Assembly (NCBI RefSeq): GCF_050947875.1 | Contig: NC_134569.1 | Coordinates: forward strand, 261,031,100-261,095,099 | Origin: Dermacentor variabilis | Lineage: Eukaryota > Arthropoda > Arachnida > Ixodida > Ixodidae | Direction: 5' to 3' | Length of the DNA stretch: 64,000 nt | Shown here: one piece after another, positions 43,481 through 54,321 of the stretch | Layout: each line of letters begins with the position of its first letter | How positions within the stretch are numbered: position 1 is the first letter of the stretch | Position numbers and translations under genes: made by a program | The notes under the pieces: model-generated | Told to the model about the DNA's origin: nothing | The model's database searches: none | The model's input: only the letters and a program-made list of their open reading frames with translations

Positions 43481-44625
43481 GTTCATGTAGAGGGGAAGTT
43501 GTCCATTTCACGGATACAGCGCTTGCAGCTGTTACGGCCTCTTCACTTTTATGCGTGAACTTGGCCATCGCTGCAGGCTACGTCCTGCGTCCTGGTCACG
43601 AAGACGTTGTAGCCGTAACATCCAGTCAGATCGCCGACGTAGACGCGCTAGTAGCCCCTTCTTCTCGCTGTACTTCTCGCGGAATTCTCATTGCCACCTG
43701 TCTCGTTCGGTTTTCACGTGGCCGCGCCCTGCTGTCTGCTTGCAACACGACCCCAGATCCAGTGATGCTGCCCAAAGGGATGACTGTGGCAACCCTCACT
43801 GACACTCAACCTATCTCTATAGTTACGCTTTGCCCTTCCTCATCACCAGCACTAACCTTAGGTTTGGATTCTTCTTTCCCTCCTTCAGCCGTTCTTGGTT
43901 CTGACCTAACAGCCGCGCAGACCGAAGCCTTACTGGTGGTCTTGGCAAAGCACAAAGCCTGTTTTGATATCTGTTCCCCTGTGTTGAGCCAAACTTCTGG
44001 GGCTACACACCGCATCGAAACAGATGGTTCCGCTATAATACGACGACACCCCTATCGTGTATCGCCGTCCGAACGCAAGATCATTGAACAACAGGGTGCT
44101 GACATGCTTGCGCGGAAGATAATACGACCTTCATCTAGCCCATGGGCTCCTCCCGTGGTTCTGGTAAAGAAAAAAGATGGCTCCATTGGCTTTTGCGTCG
44201 ATTATCGAGCGCGCAATAAGATCACACGCAAGGACGTATATCTAATACCTCGAATTGACGACGCTTTGGATGCACTACAAGGGGCGGAGTATTTCTCCAG
44301 CATTGGTCTTCCATCAGGATATTGGCAAATTCCGATGAACGAGACTCACAAAGAAAAGACCGCGTTCGCTACACCAGACGGACTTTATGAATTTAACGTG
44401 ATGCCTTTTGGCCTTTTTAACGCTCCTGCCACATTTGAGCGCATGATAGACAACGTACTTCGTGGTCTAAAATGGAGGACCTGCCTCTGTTATCTGGAAG
44501 ATATTGTCATCTTTTCGTCTGACTTCAGCCAACATCTTCATCGATTAGACGAAGTTCTCAAATGCCTTGCAAATGCTGGTCTCCAGATCAATAAAAAAAA
44601 TGCAAATTTGCAAGCAAGAGCCTAA
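43481..44625 (+). pseudogene. Gypsy-3 reverse transcriptase with two active-site changes
   Basis: It is part of a 469-codon open frame (43216-44625). SPWAPPVVLVKKKDGSIGFC, ITRKDVYLIPRIDDALDALQ, MPFGLFNAPATFERMIDNVL and HLHRLDEVLKCLANAGLQIN are well preserved. Motif A reads FSSIGLPSGYW where the family has SSIDLRSGYW, so the catalytic Asp is Gly. Motif C reads CYLEDIVIFS, with Glu for the first Asp of YLDD. Either change should abolish activity. Confidence 0.87.
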
Positions 44626-44741
44626 AAGTATTGGGCCACGTCGTCTGAAAAGATGGCATCCAGCCAGACCCCGAAAAGATTCGTGCTGTTCTTCAGTTTG
44701 CTCGCCCCCAGCAACCGAAAGATCGACGCAGTTTCCTCGGC

Positions 44742-45575
44742 TTGGCGTCATATTTTCGTCGATTTATACGCAACTTCGCTGCAATAGCAGCTCCTCTACA
44801 CAAGCTACTGGTTACGGGTGCCTCTTTCACATGGACTAGCCACTGCGAGTCGGGTTTTCAAGCTCTTAAGCGACGTCTTCCTTCCGGACCAGTGCTTCGC
44901 CACTTCGATAATCGACCCCCCACCATACTCCATACTGAGGCAAGCGCACAAGTTATTGGCGCAGTACTTCTGCAACGTAATGCTGCCTCTAAAGAGCAAG
45001 TCGTACCATATGCCAGCCGAACAGTTTCTTCAGCTGAGCGAAACTACACCATTACAGAGCAAGAGTGCCTTGCTATCGTTTGGTCAATTCAGAAATTTCG
45101 CCCATACCTTTACGGCCGCCACTTCACCATCGTCACCGACCATCATGCTCTGTGTTGGCTGCCATCAATGAAAAACATGTCAGGACGCTTAGGACTAAGG
45201 ATACTCCGCTTGCAGGTATATGACTTTACCATAACGTACAAGTCTGGAAGAAGTCATCATGATGCAGACGCATTGTATCGCTGCCCACTCTCGTTCTCTC
45301 CCGGTAACGCGCCGTCGTCTTCCGCACCACGTCGTTCCCATGCTACGCCTACCTCACACCAGCTCTCGATAACGCCCCTGGACCAAGTTAATCTTTCATC
45401 ACGGTCTGATTTTGTGTCGCTTCAGCGGGCTGACTACTACTGTCGAGCTCTCATGGATCGCCTTAGTGGGTTCGCCGAACCACACAGCAGCCGCTTGGGA
45501 CGCCAACTTCGACAATTATGCCTTCAAGATGGCGTGCTACATCGCTACGTTTACCACCCAACAGGTCACCGGTGA
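44742..45575 (+). pseudogene. Gypsy-3 RNase H and connector
   Basis: YFRRFIRNFAAIAAPLHKLL, ILHTEASAQVIGAVLLQRNA, YTITEQECLAIVWSIQKFRP and FTIVTDHHALCWLPSMKNMS follow in order. The first RNase H Asp (HTDAS) is Glu. A 277-codon frame continues to the start of the integrase zinc-binding region and stops at 45573. Confidence 0.85.
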
Positions 45576-45599
45576 ATCCCAGTTCTGCCTCGCTGCCTT

Positions 45600-46664
45600 C
45601 GCCTGCCAGTATTAGAGGCACTTCACGACGACGTATCGGCTGGCCACTTAAGCTTCCACAAGACTTACGACCGCATGAAGACCCGCTGCTTCAGGCCTGG
45701 CCTGTCCACAACGGTGGCCAAATATATTGCCTCTTGTGCGTCATGTCAGCTCCGCAAACGCTCGACATCCCCTCCTGCCGGTTTATTACAACCTCTCCCT
45801 TGCCCGGAGGCACCTTTTGAATTTGTTGGTATTGATTTGTATGGTCCCTTGCCGTTGACACCCTCCGGTCACGGTTGGATTGTGACCTCGGTTGACCATT
45901 TAAAAAGATATGCCGAGACTGCCCCTCGGCGATCCGGTACCGCTTCTGAGGTCGCCGACTTTTTCTTGCGCTCCATCGTCTTGCGCCACGGGGCTCCTCG
46001 CGTTCTTCTCAGTGACCGTGGCAAGGCGTTCATTTCACAAGTTCTCGAGGAAGTTCTTCGGGCCGCTAATACCGTCCACAAATCTACCTCTACCCATCAT
46101 CCGCAAACCAATGGCCTTACTGAGCGCTTCCACCGTACGCTGTCTGGCATGATTTCGATGTACATCCTTCCTGACCACACTGACTAGGATGAAATTCTTC
46201 CTTTTGTGACATTCGCATATAATACTGCTATTCAACGGACTACCAGCTACAGCCCTCTCTTTCTTGTATATGGACGATATCCTTCCACCATATTCGACAG
46301 AGAATTCTTTTTAGCACCTTCTTCGCCTAACGCGTCGCTTCCAGAAGATTTTGCTGCCCGAGTTGCACACTGCCGTCAAATCGCCCGGGAAAGCACAGAA
46401 CCTACCCAAGCTGAGCGCAACCGTCACTGCGGCAACAAACGCCGTGACGTACGTTTTCACCCTGGAGACCAAGTCCTGCTTTGGACTTCACTCCGCACTC
46501 CAGGCCTCTGTGAGAAGTTCCTTCAACGCTACATTGGCCCGTACACCGTTGTGCAGCAAACATCTGCAGTGAACTATCTCGTCCGCCCAGTACATTCCGT
46601 CACTGACCGGGGCCACCGGAATGCCGAAATTGTTCATGTCTCGCGGATGAAGCCCCCCGTTTAG
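45600..46664 (+). pseudogene. Gypsy-3 integrase
   Basis: HHCC region: HLSFHKTYDRM and CASCQLRK. Catalytic core: FEFVGIDLYGPLPLTPSGHG, RVLLSDRGKAFISQVLEEVL, THHPQTNGLTERFHRTLSGM, with all three acidic residues kept. The frame is broken by TAG at 46186 and resumes as FVTFAYNTAIQRTTSYSPLF to a C-terminal FLQRYIGPYTVVQQTSAVNY and stop at 46662. Confidence 0.85.
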
Positions 46665-46718
46665 ATAACCTCTAACCTGCGGCCAGGCTGGCCGCTTCCA
46701 TGACGGAGGGAAGTTAGT

Positions 46719-46865
46719 GTAAGCACTATTAACGTACTTCGTCGTTTTCATTTGTACATAGCCATCATCATCTTCCCTGTTCTTGGACTCCTTCGCGCAT
46801 GAGCAGGGGCGTTGCCTTTTTTGGGGAAAAAACAGCGCTGGACAACTTGGTCGGTCTCGGTATAA
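46719..46865 (+). repeat. Gypsy-3 3' LTR
   Basis: It starts TGTAAGCACTATTAACGTAC after a GGAGGGAAGTTAG purine tract and ends near GGTCTCGGTATAATA. Confidence 0.75.
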
Positions 46866-46918
46866 TAATATATATACTGTAAATACAGTCCTTCTGTACT
46901 CCCAACATCTCCGTAACA
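46866..46918 (+). repeat. Gypsy-2 3' LTR, second part
   Basis: TATATATACTGTAAATACAG followed by TCCTTCTG...CTCCGTAACA corresponds to the last 55 bp of the 5' LTR. It lies directly after the Gypsy-3 3' LTR. Confidence 0.72.
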
Positions 46919-47460
46919 ATATTTTCGAAAGGAAACAAGTTCCGAATTCTAGGGCCGTATAACGTAAAACTATTCCAATATGTTTTTTATTCCAATCTCC
47001 TGACGTCAAATTTGTGTAAGCGCCGACGCAAGCACCGGCCGGTTACCCGCAGGGTTGTCTGAAAAGGCCAATCAAATGCTCTTCTCGTTTATAGGCGGTC
47101 ACTTTTGTTTGCTTTAAGAATGAATAACATTGCCTACACTGAGCGGCTTGTCTTATCTAATTGGCTGACAAGAGGCGAGGAGCACGCTCAAGTGGAGAGG
47201 GATTCGATGGGGCCGAGCCAGTGCACTGAAAATCGATAACTCGGTGAAGAGGGTTGTACCGGCGTCTGCGATTGGTCCACTTTCCCTTACTAGCTTGCGG
47301 TGGCTCGTCGAAAATAGCGGTGGCATGCAACGGAAGGTTAAGATTGCAGCTAATACGGATCCTCGTCAAAAGGAAGCCATGAACAGAAATAGTTAGGTAA
47401 ACTGTAGACAAATTGAGAAACACAAAATAGAACGACCCAAAATTACGTCACTAAAGTTAT
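46919..47460. other. Probable old interspersed repeat, unclassified
   Basis: This GC-balanced block with ATTGGCTGACAAGAGGCGAG and CGATTGGTCCACTTTCCC motifs resembles dispersed tick repeats from memory only. No coding motif or terminal repeat was found. Confidence 0.25.
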
Positions 47461-50038
47461 GATACTGTGTTCAAGAGATATTTTTACAATGATTTCTGCA
47501 TATTTTTTGTGCTTTCTTTCAAATCAGTGGGTTCGAAAAATTAACATGAACCTATTAGCTCCATTATGGCAATTCTGGCGCTTGATAATTTGCCCACGTA
47601 GCCCAGACTCTGAGAGTCCGTACATGTATTATCAGAGGCCATAACAGGCTTTACTCTAGCAGAATAGCCTAATAATGTGTGCATCACAAATAAGCATCTT
47701 TGAAGAGGAGATGGTGCTGTCTGCTGTAGATTAGTACCCAGCCGTAGGAATTCCTGCAAACAACTGCTGTTGCTGGTTCCCCGTCCTCATGTAGCACCCC
47801 GCCAGCCAGATCAATGATTATCGCTATATGACTAAAATATGTCAGGTTAATACGGCTGCTGCTTCTTCACTCGACGGCCAGTCACACGTGTTCCGCAGGT
47901 GCCTTGAAGGCACGATCGCTTTCAACAATGAAGGGGAGAAGATTATACTTAAAACAATTTGTTTTAATAGTGCAGAGCAACTGGCTTAAATGTGACCATT
48001 TGAGGTAACTCTTTTGTGAAGAATAATGGCGCGGTAAACAAGAAACGAGAAAGAAACACAACAAAATTCAATTATTTTGTTTGCTTGACGTGCCTATTCT
48101 AAGATTAATTCCAATGCTGGAAGTCAGTTCTGAAGCTGCAATTTAGAAATTTGCTGTAGCAGTATAACGCACGTATAACCTTCAAATCTGTATCGAAATT
48201 TTCGGTCAGGGCACTTTTCTCCTAACTTTGATCGCGATGAAGTTTGACGTCGTTGGCAAACTACAAACATTATATTGCTCTGGCAAGCTTCTCAAAACAC
48301 ACCAGTTAACACTAAATCGACACTTGACTACGCCGCCGTTGCCCAGAACAGCTGAAGCATTGAATTCTTTTAAAACTCGCTTTATTTTTGCGAGTTTTCT
48401 TTCAACACACTGGAATGTTCTATATGTCGCAATAATTGTAGCCTCATGCAGCTGCAAGGTAAGAATAACAGAAAAATTAAATTTATCAGAGCGGCACTAA
48501 TGATGCCACTGTTCTGACTTTGCCAAAATATATCCTTCGCAAGACCAGCATAACTACTAACTTTCAATGAGCTCGCTCTTTTAGTTCTCTTCATGACGGT
48601 TCACCGCCATGAAGGACAGACGTATTCGACTGTCTTTTTTGTGGCCGCTGCAACTACCCACAACGACATAAAAATGGAACGCACTCCAAGACTCACCAGA
48701 CTGGGCGAGAACATCGGCAGTGAGGCTGGCCGCCAGCTCTGCAGCAGCGGTAGCCATGGACCCGCCGTGAAGCTCAGCACCTGGCACGGCTGTTTCCTGC
48801 CGCCGCGCTAGTCCGCCACAAGAGCCGCCGTCTCGCGCGAGAGCGCTCACCGCAGCCCCTCCCATCCAGGGCGGCAAGATCTGCGGTGGCCGTAAGTGGC
48901 GCGACACTTCGGGGTCAGCCGCCTTCCTCCTCCAGTTTCAGGTGCTACAAATGTGCGCACACTCAGCGTTTCATTCCAGCCCGCGACGATGGAGCCCAAA
49001 AGGCCGCGAGTATACACAAGGCCCTTGTGTATACTTGGATTGCTTGCATGTATAAGGATTGCTTGCACATTGAAGCTTATATGCTTACCCTACTGCATTA
49101 AAATTGATTAAGGCTTGCGTTGGCGCTCGTAGGCATACCATGGTTAGAATACAGCGCTACGGAGTCTTTACGCACAAACAAGAGAGACACGATCACAAAC
49201 ACTCACCGGCCAGAAAAAAATCATGAGCACACGCACAGGAGGCGTTATTAATATAGCCCACACAGTGCGCTAGTTGATAAAGTCGCACGTGTCGCTCATA
49301 CTTCTCCCTACGAGCTTTAATTTTTTTTATTTGCCTCTCTTTTATGCACTGCGGGCAGTTTTTTGCACATGCACGTTCCTGGTCACAATTTACCTCTCGC
49401 CGTGTTTGCTAATAAATCAGCTGATAGGAGCTTTTCATCACCTGTGCTCGTGTTTATGTTGCGTGTCAGTCTTAACTTACCAGTGCCGTATTCTAATTAC
49501 CCATTAAAATACCCCATACAGCCTATCTCCAGAAAGCTATGAAACATACATTGAGAACGCATTATGAGAAAATATTTTGATTCATTGATTTACTGATTGA
49601 TTTTATATTTTGATTGAATGATTGTTTGACTGGTTGATGGATTTTTCTATTACTTCAAGTCACTATATATGGTGTTGCAGAGGGAGCAATAGGAGACCTA
49701 ACGTTACCTTCATAAATGACATATACAATGGCAACTGTTTAGAACGAAAGGAGCTTTACGATTTTGAACTAACTCTAACTTTTTGGGGTAGTCACGGCTC
49801 CGAGATTATACACTCGGCGAATATACAACTTTAGACCGGATAAGCGCTTTATATTGTATATATTAGGGACAACGAAGCCCTAGAAATGTGCCATTCGATG
49901 TAACCTAAAGTTCTATTAGTATTGTTTACAACAAAATTAGCAAGGATTTTTCAAGGCAAGTCAGAAAACATGTGGATGCCTAAATACTTATATCATGTAG
50001 CCTGCTTTGATGTTTGTCTATCGATATTATCATACCAA
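47461..50038. other. No gene recognised
   Basis: AT-rich overall with a GC-rich block at 48640-48960. Short frames lack domain motifs and no convincing exon was found. A tandem ATTGATTGATT-type A/T simple stretch occurs near 49578-49635. Confidence 0.4.
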
Positions 50039-50320
50039 CAATTCATGATCGACCGGCAGCCTCTAGAATCTGCTCAGGAGTATCTTTATCTCGGGCAACT
50101 ACTCAAAAGCTACCCAGTTCATGAGGAGGAATTGGACAGAAAAATAAATGTGGGTTGCACCGCATACGGAAGGCGTTACCAGATCATGACACGCCGCTCA
50201 CTGTTGTTGAAAAAAAAAGTGTGCAATCATTAAATTCTACTGGTACTAACATGCTATGCCGGAATCTGAAGGCCAACAAAGAAGCTTAGAACGACAGAAA
50301 GCTGAGCTAGTTTGTAAGGA
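50039..50320 (+). mobile_element. LINE fragment: C-terminal RT region (RTE-like family)
   Basis: QEYLYLGQLLKSYPVHEEEL and DRKINVGCTAYGRRYQIMTR, then LLLKKKVCNH-stop-ILLVLTCYAGI-stop-RPTKKLR, match the EYVYLGQ...RKVYNHCILPVLTYG region after the RT palm of RTE-like LINEs. It may derive from the same family as the endonuclease fragments at both ends of the window. It is truncated on the right by the Penelope-like element. Confidence 0.7.
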
Positions 50321-50329
50321 TTCATTATG

Positions 50330-52100
50330 CAAAACAGAGGTGAGGCGTGAAGACAGGTGCACAACACGAACGCCGACTATCAACTGAAGGGAGCACTGCG
50401 GCGAAAAAAAGAAATAAGACACAAAACCCATCTGCGCAAGCTCAGGAATGGCATCACCACGTGGCAGTCGGGTACATGCGCCGGTCTACGTGAGACATAA
50501 CTGTTAAGGCACTTAATCTGCTCCTTATGTAAAGCAATCGAAGGCTGACACACGCACGCACTTCCACCATTATAGATATGTAATGCCTCTACCATAAGAC
50601 GCGTACCTTGATTCTTATGCCTGTACAATATCGCGCATTCATCTAACTCTGGCGTGCAGTTACAATCTTGGCAATGTAGGGAAAGGTTAGAAGGCGATAT
50701 ACCGGTTAACGACCTTTTATCTTCCATTAGCCTCTGATTAATACACCGTCCTGTTTGCCCTACGTAGAACTGGCCCCAGCTAAGGGGAATTTTATAACCC
50801 ACACCCATACGACAGTCAGTAAAAACTGTTCTTCTTATTGTGCTTTACTGGACAAATATCTGTTTGTTTTTTTTTTTTGCCTTTTACGTGCACCTTCTTC
50901 CTCTGTACGGCAGCGCATATCGTACCTAGCTTATTGGGAGCAGTGAAGCAATATTAACATCATATCTACTTGCAACTTTTTTGAGCCTATGCGACACTGA
51001 ATTAATGTACGGAATAGCCACTACTCTCTTTTTGCTATTACTACTTTCTGTAATAACGTCCGTCTCCCTTGAAATCGTCTTCTTTAGGTGCTCAGCCACA
51101 GTGGTCACCGCTAAACAAGGTTAACCTGCTTCTATTAGGCGCCGGACCTGCGCATTAAAACTGGGGCTCATTTTGTGCATGCAGTATCTGGTGAGGGAAG
51201 ACTTAAGGCACGACATGGCAATTCCGTTTTTTACTAGTTTAGAATGCTTGGATTGAAAGTTTAGCAGCGGCTTCGAAGGTCTTGGGGAGTACTGCCAACA
51301 AGCGTGATTTTGTTCGAAGATCAAGGAAATGTCAAGAAACTGAATTACGTGTCGCTGAGGAAATTCCATGGGAAACCTTAGTCCTCCGTAAAGTTTAAAT
51401 TACTCACTTACTGAGGTAGCAGCGCATTCGAATTCTTCCCTATTGCAGAAAATCAGGTAATCATCAACGTAACGAAATATCTTGATAACGCTATCACCTA
51501 AGGCTTTCTCTAAGCAGCTGTCAACCTTATTCAGGTAAATATTGCTAAGAATAGGGACAACCGTTGAGCCAATTTGAGCCTGATTTTTGCAGAAAAACGC
51601 TATCTCTCCACCCAATTAGCGTCGACTTCAAGTACATTGAAAGAATTTCTACAAAAGCTCCCGTGGAAACACCGCATCTGTCATTAAAAGCCGACTCTTA
51701 CACTTGTTCTTTAATGCACTCATTTACGGAATTTAGCAACCCGTCATGCGGCATGGAATAATACAGGTCTTCGATATCCATACTAAAAGCTGTACAATCA
51801 CCAGGATTTCCCTCTCTCAAATACTGAACTAGTGCCTGAGAATAGCGCAAGCAAAAGGGGTCTGAAAAAACTAGTGAAGCTAAGCAGTTCTGTAGGTAAC
51901 TAGCGACACAGACCTGCCACGTCCCTTTCTCTGACACTATAGCACGAAAAGGAATTTCTCGCTTATGGGTCTTCGCCGCGAAAAACAGTTCTAAGGTAAG
52001 GGATTTTGCTTTCTTTGCACTAGAGACAACCTTATCAAGATTATGTCTTGACAGGATAGGGTTGTCTACGTAGAACTGGCCAGTTTTACGTAGGGCGAAC
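50330..52100 (-). mobile_element. Penelope-like retroelement (RT plus GIY-YIG endonuclease)
   Basis: Minus-strand order: RT (52102-51400), connector (51369-50830) and GIY-YIG endonuclease (50808-50430). The 3' region continues to about 50330. Penelope-like elements couple a telomerase-related RT to a GIY-YIG nuclease, unlike LINEs or LTR elements. A second copy of the 3' end lies inverted at 52083-52535. Several frameshifts are present. Confidence 0.88.
50430..50808 (-). pseudogene. Penelope-like GIY-YIG endonuclease domain
   Basis: VGYKIPLSWGQFYVGQTGRC supplies the Y...YVG core and the conserved Arg follows. LSLHCQDCNCTPELDECAIL is the cysteine/histidine stretch usual for EN-positive Penelope elements. 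TRLMVEALHIYNGGSACVCQ holds the catalytic Glu region. It would nick DNA to prime insertion. Confidence 0.85.
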
Positions 52101-52102
52101 AA
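51400..52102 (-). pseudogene. Penelope-like reverse transcriptase
   Basis: FFAAKTHKREIPFRAIVSEK, TAFSMDIEDLYYSMPHDGLL and, in a second frame, SNIYLNKVDSCLEKAL and IFRYVDDYLIFCNREEF are characteristic of Penelope RT. The YVDD catalytic motif is intact. The frame is broken between 51698 and 51615. Confidence 0.87.
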
Positions 52103-52535
52103 GACGGTGTATCAATCAGAGGCTAATGGAACATGAAAGGTCGTTAACCGGTGGATCGCGTTCTAATCTTTCCCTACATTGACAAGATTGTAACTGCACG
52201 CCAGAGTTATATGAATGCGCGATATTGTACAGGGATAAGAATGAAGATACGCGTCTTATGGTAAAAGCATGGCATATCTATAATGGTGGAAGTGCGTGCC
52301 TGAGTCAGCCTTCGATTACTTTATATAAGGAAGAGATTAAGTGCCTTAACAGTTATCTCTCACGTAGACCGGCACTTGTACTCGACTGACACGTGGTGTT
52401 ACCATTCCTGAGCTTGCGCAGGTGAGTTTTGTGTCTTCTTTCTTTTTTTCGCCTCAGTGCTCCATTCAGTTGATTGTCAGCGTTCGTGTTGTCCTCTTCT
52501 CTACTCTTGTGTCCTGTCTGCACGCCTCACTTCTT
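52083..52535 (+). mobile_element. Inverted second copy of the Penelope 3' end
   Basis: On the plus strand this reads VGQTGRCINQ-type sequence, TPELYECAILYRDKNEDTRL, HIYNGGSACLSQPSIT and CLNSYLSRRPA, the same GIY-YIG C-terminal segment as 50330-50770 but in opposite orientation and with independent mutations. The two copies flank the RT region as long inverted repeats. The copy ends with CGTTCGTGTTGTCC...CACGCCTCACTTC and an ATCT repeat. Confidence 0.85.
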
Positions 52536-52536
52536 T

Positions 52537-52693
<157 letters not shown>

Positions 52694-52699
52694 ATATCC

Positions 52700-53480
52700 C
52701 TTTAAACAGACCGGGTGGTGCAAGCTGCCTGTGAGCTTGGCCCAAACAAGGTACATGCTCGTCGTCGTGATGGCGTGGTTGTTCCATCATCCGTCTCATG
52801 CCGTCGCTGTCATGCAGTCGTCATGCCGTCGCTGTCACGCAGTCACCGCGAGGGCATCGTGGTCATTCCAAATGACATGACTTCAGCATTCCACTCTGGT
52901 CATGCCGTAACCATCACGCCATCATGGTCCCAGTATCCGTGATACGAAGTCGCCATCCCATTGCCAAACTGTCATCTTCATCGCCTCGCCATTTCATAGT
53001 CGTCATGCATTGGTTGTCATACCGTTGTCTCTTGGGCGTCGTCATTTTAATTTCGTCATCCGACTCTCGTCAGGTCAGGTCATCGTCAGGTCATTGTTGT
53101 CACACAGTCCTATCAGTGTCGTCAGGGTGTTCTTTTACCATCATCGACACTTCATAAACGCAATCACGTTGTCATGTCGTTGTCATCACACTACCTTCAT
53201 CGTTCTACCGACGTCGTTCCTTCATCGTTTTGTCCTAATCATGCTGCAGCCATTCAGTTGTGCTTATGCCACTGTTGTCATGACATCGTTGTCATTGCGT
53301 TATCGTCCGATAGTCGCTGCCATGCATCTATTGTGCGTCGTCGCCGTGTCATCGCGGTCTCCCCATTTTCTTCATTGTAGCTTTGTCATCCGGCTGTCGT
53401 CATACTGTAGACGTCACCCCATTGTCGTCATCCGATTTCCCTCATGTCATCGTTGTTATACTATCATCATCATTTGAAAA
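52700..53480. repeat. Degenerate CGTCAT/TGTCAT-rich low-complexity region
   Basis: Words such as GTCGTCAT, TCATGCCGTC and ATCGTTGTCAT recur at irregular spacing for nearly 800 bp. It looks like an old minisatellite or trinucleotide-derived expansion. Confidence 0.7.
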
Positions 53481-53608
53481 AAATTACCGACGATTACGTT
53501 ACTTCCTAATGCGAAATTTGAGCGCAGCAAATAAGCTGTTTCACCTTTTCGATAGATTGAGGCAAAGAAATCGAGCAACACATGTATGCGCTATCACAGA
53601 ATTTTTTT

Positions 53609-53785
53609 TTATATTTCCCCTACTCCTGGATCATCTCGACGGCGGCGACGGTAAGCTTCTGCTTCGGCGGCACGCACCTCTGGATTCTGACGGCGACGGC
53701 GCTGGGCCTCTGCTCTGGCAGCTCGTTTAGCAGCAGCAGCAGCAGCAGCAGCAGACGGAGGACTTCCATCGGTCGTCTCGCTCAT
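53609..53785 (-). CDS. Small Arg-rich ORF with Ala8 tract, unidentified
   Basis: The 58-codon frame starts MSETTDGSPPS, then eight Ala (a (CTG/CAG)n run), KRAARAEAQRRRRQNPEVRA and AEAEAYRRRRRDDPG. The RRRR...NPEVRA...RRRR spacing suggests two units of a roughly 20-residue basic repeat, as in DNA-binding arginine-rich repeat proteins of ticks; I cannot name the family. TAA ends it in an A-rich tract. It could be a real short exon or part of a repeat element. Confidence 0.35.
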   Translation of the reverse strand: MSETTDGSPPSAAAAAAAAKRAARAEAQRRRRQNPEVRAAEAEAYRRRRRDDPGVGEI

Positions 53786-53820
53786 GGCTCAGAAAGAACT
53801 GGCAGATAATTTCGCAGTGG

Positions 53821-53996
53821 CGAACGGCAGCGGCAATTTCGGCTCGGGCGGTGCACATATACAGATCCGCCGCCACCGATCTGGCTCTCTGATTGCCACC
53901 GCACAGGGCGAACGGCAGCGGCAATTTCGGCTCGGGCGGTGCACATATACAGATCCGCCGCCACCGATCTGGCTCTCTGATTGCCACCGCACAGGG
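53821..53996. repeat. Tandem duplication, 2 x 88 bp
   Basis: The 88-bp unit beginning CGAACGGCAGCGGCAATTTC occurs at 53821 and 53909, apparently without differences. The GC-rich unit lies directly upstream (minus sense) of the Arg-rich ORF. Confidence 0.88.
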
Positions 53997-54168
53997 GTTG
54001 CATTGGAGGAGGAGCGAAGAAAGGAATTAAGTTCGAGCCGGCGCTTTGACAACCGGAGACTCGCAGGAAGAGGGGGGAGGGGGGCGGCGTGTACACCCAG
54101 CGGCAAACGATGGGGGCAGAAGCGCGCGCAGCAAGCGGACAACACGATAAAGGGAGGAGGGAAGAGAT

Positions 54169-54321
54169 AGCAGCGACTGACTGATGCCGCTGACGCCGAT
54201 ACAGGGGGGGGGGGACCCTTTCCTCCTCTCTCTGCATGGCGGCGACGGTGTTCTATGCAGTCACGTTATCTTGACTCTCTAGCGGCGTCAGCGGCATCCA
54301 GCGGTATCAGTCGGTCGCTGC
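54169..54321. repeat. Inverted repeat, about 30-40 bp arms
   Basis: AGCAGCGACTGACTGA...GCTGACGCC (54169-54198) pairs with the reverse complement of 54282-54321, apart from a 10-base gap and a few mismatches. A G12 run lies between the arms. It may be the terminus of an unclassified DNA element covering the GC-rich block from 53.6 kb. Confidence 0.6.

Larger units (their letters stand above)
41457..46865 (+). mobile_element. Gypsy-3: Ty3/gypsy retrotransposon nested in Gypsy-2
   Basis: The 5' LTR (41457-about 41783, itself split by a MITE) and the 3' LTR (46719-46865) share TACTTCGTCGTTTTCATTT, CATCATCATCTTCCCTGTTC and GCGCATGAG blocks. The internal part has gag, a proline-rich tail with knuckle, protease, RT, RNase H and integrase, all recognisable over 4.8 kb. 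It is better preserved than Gypsy-1 and Gypsy-2, but active-site changes in RT and RNase H show it is inactive. The nested position dates it after Gypsy-2. Confidence 0.87.
36355..46918 (+). mobile_element. Gypsy-2: Ty3/gypsy retrotransposon, split in its 3' LTR by Gypsy-3
   Basis: The 5' LTR is 36355-36532. Gag-pol runs 36596-41139 in the order gag, protease, RT, RNase H, integrase. The 3' LTR starts at 41284 and reaches the TA repeat (41384-41456). Its remaining half, starting with TATATATACTGTAAATACAG, is found at 46866-46918 beyond Gypsy-3. LTR ends TGTTAC and GTAACA are perfect 6-bp inverted termini. Possible target duplication ATAC/ATAT. Frameshifts and stops in every domain show it is dead. 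Confidence 0.85.
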
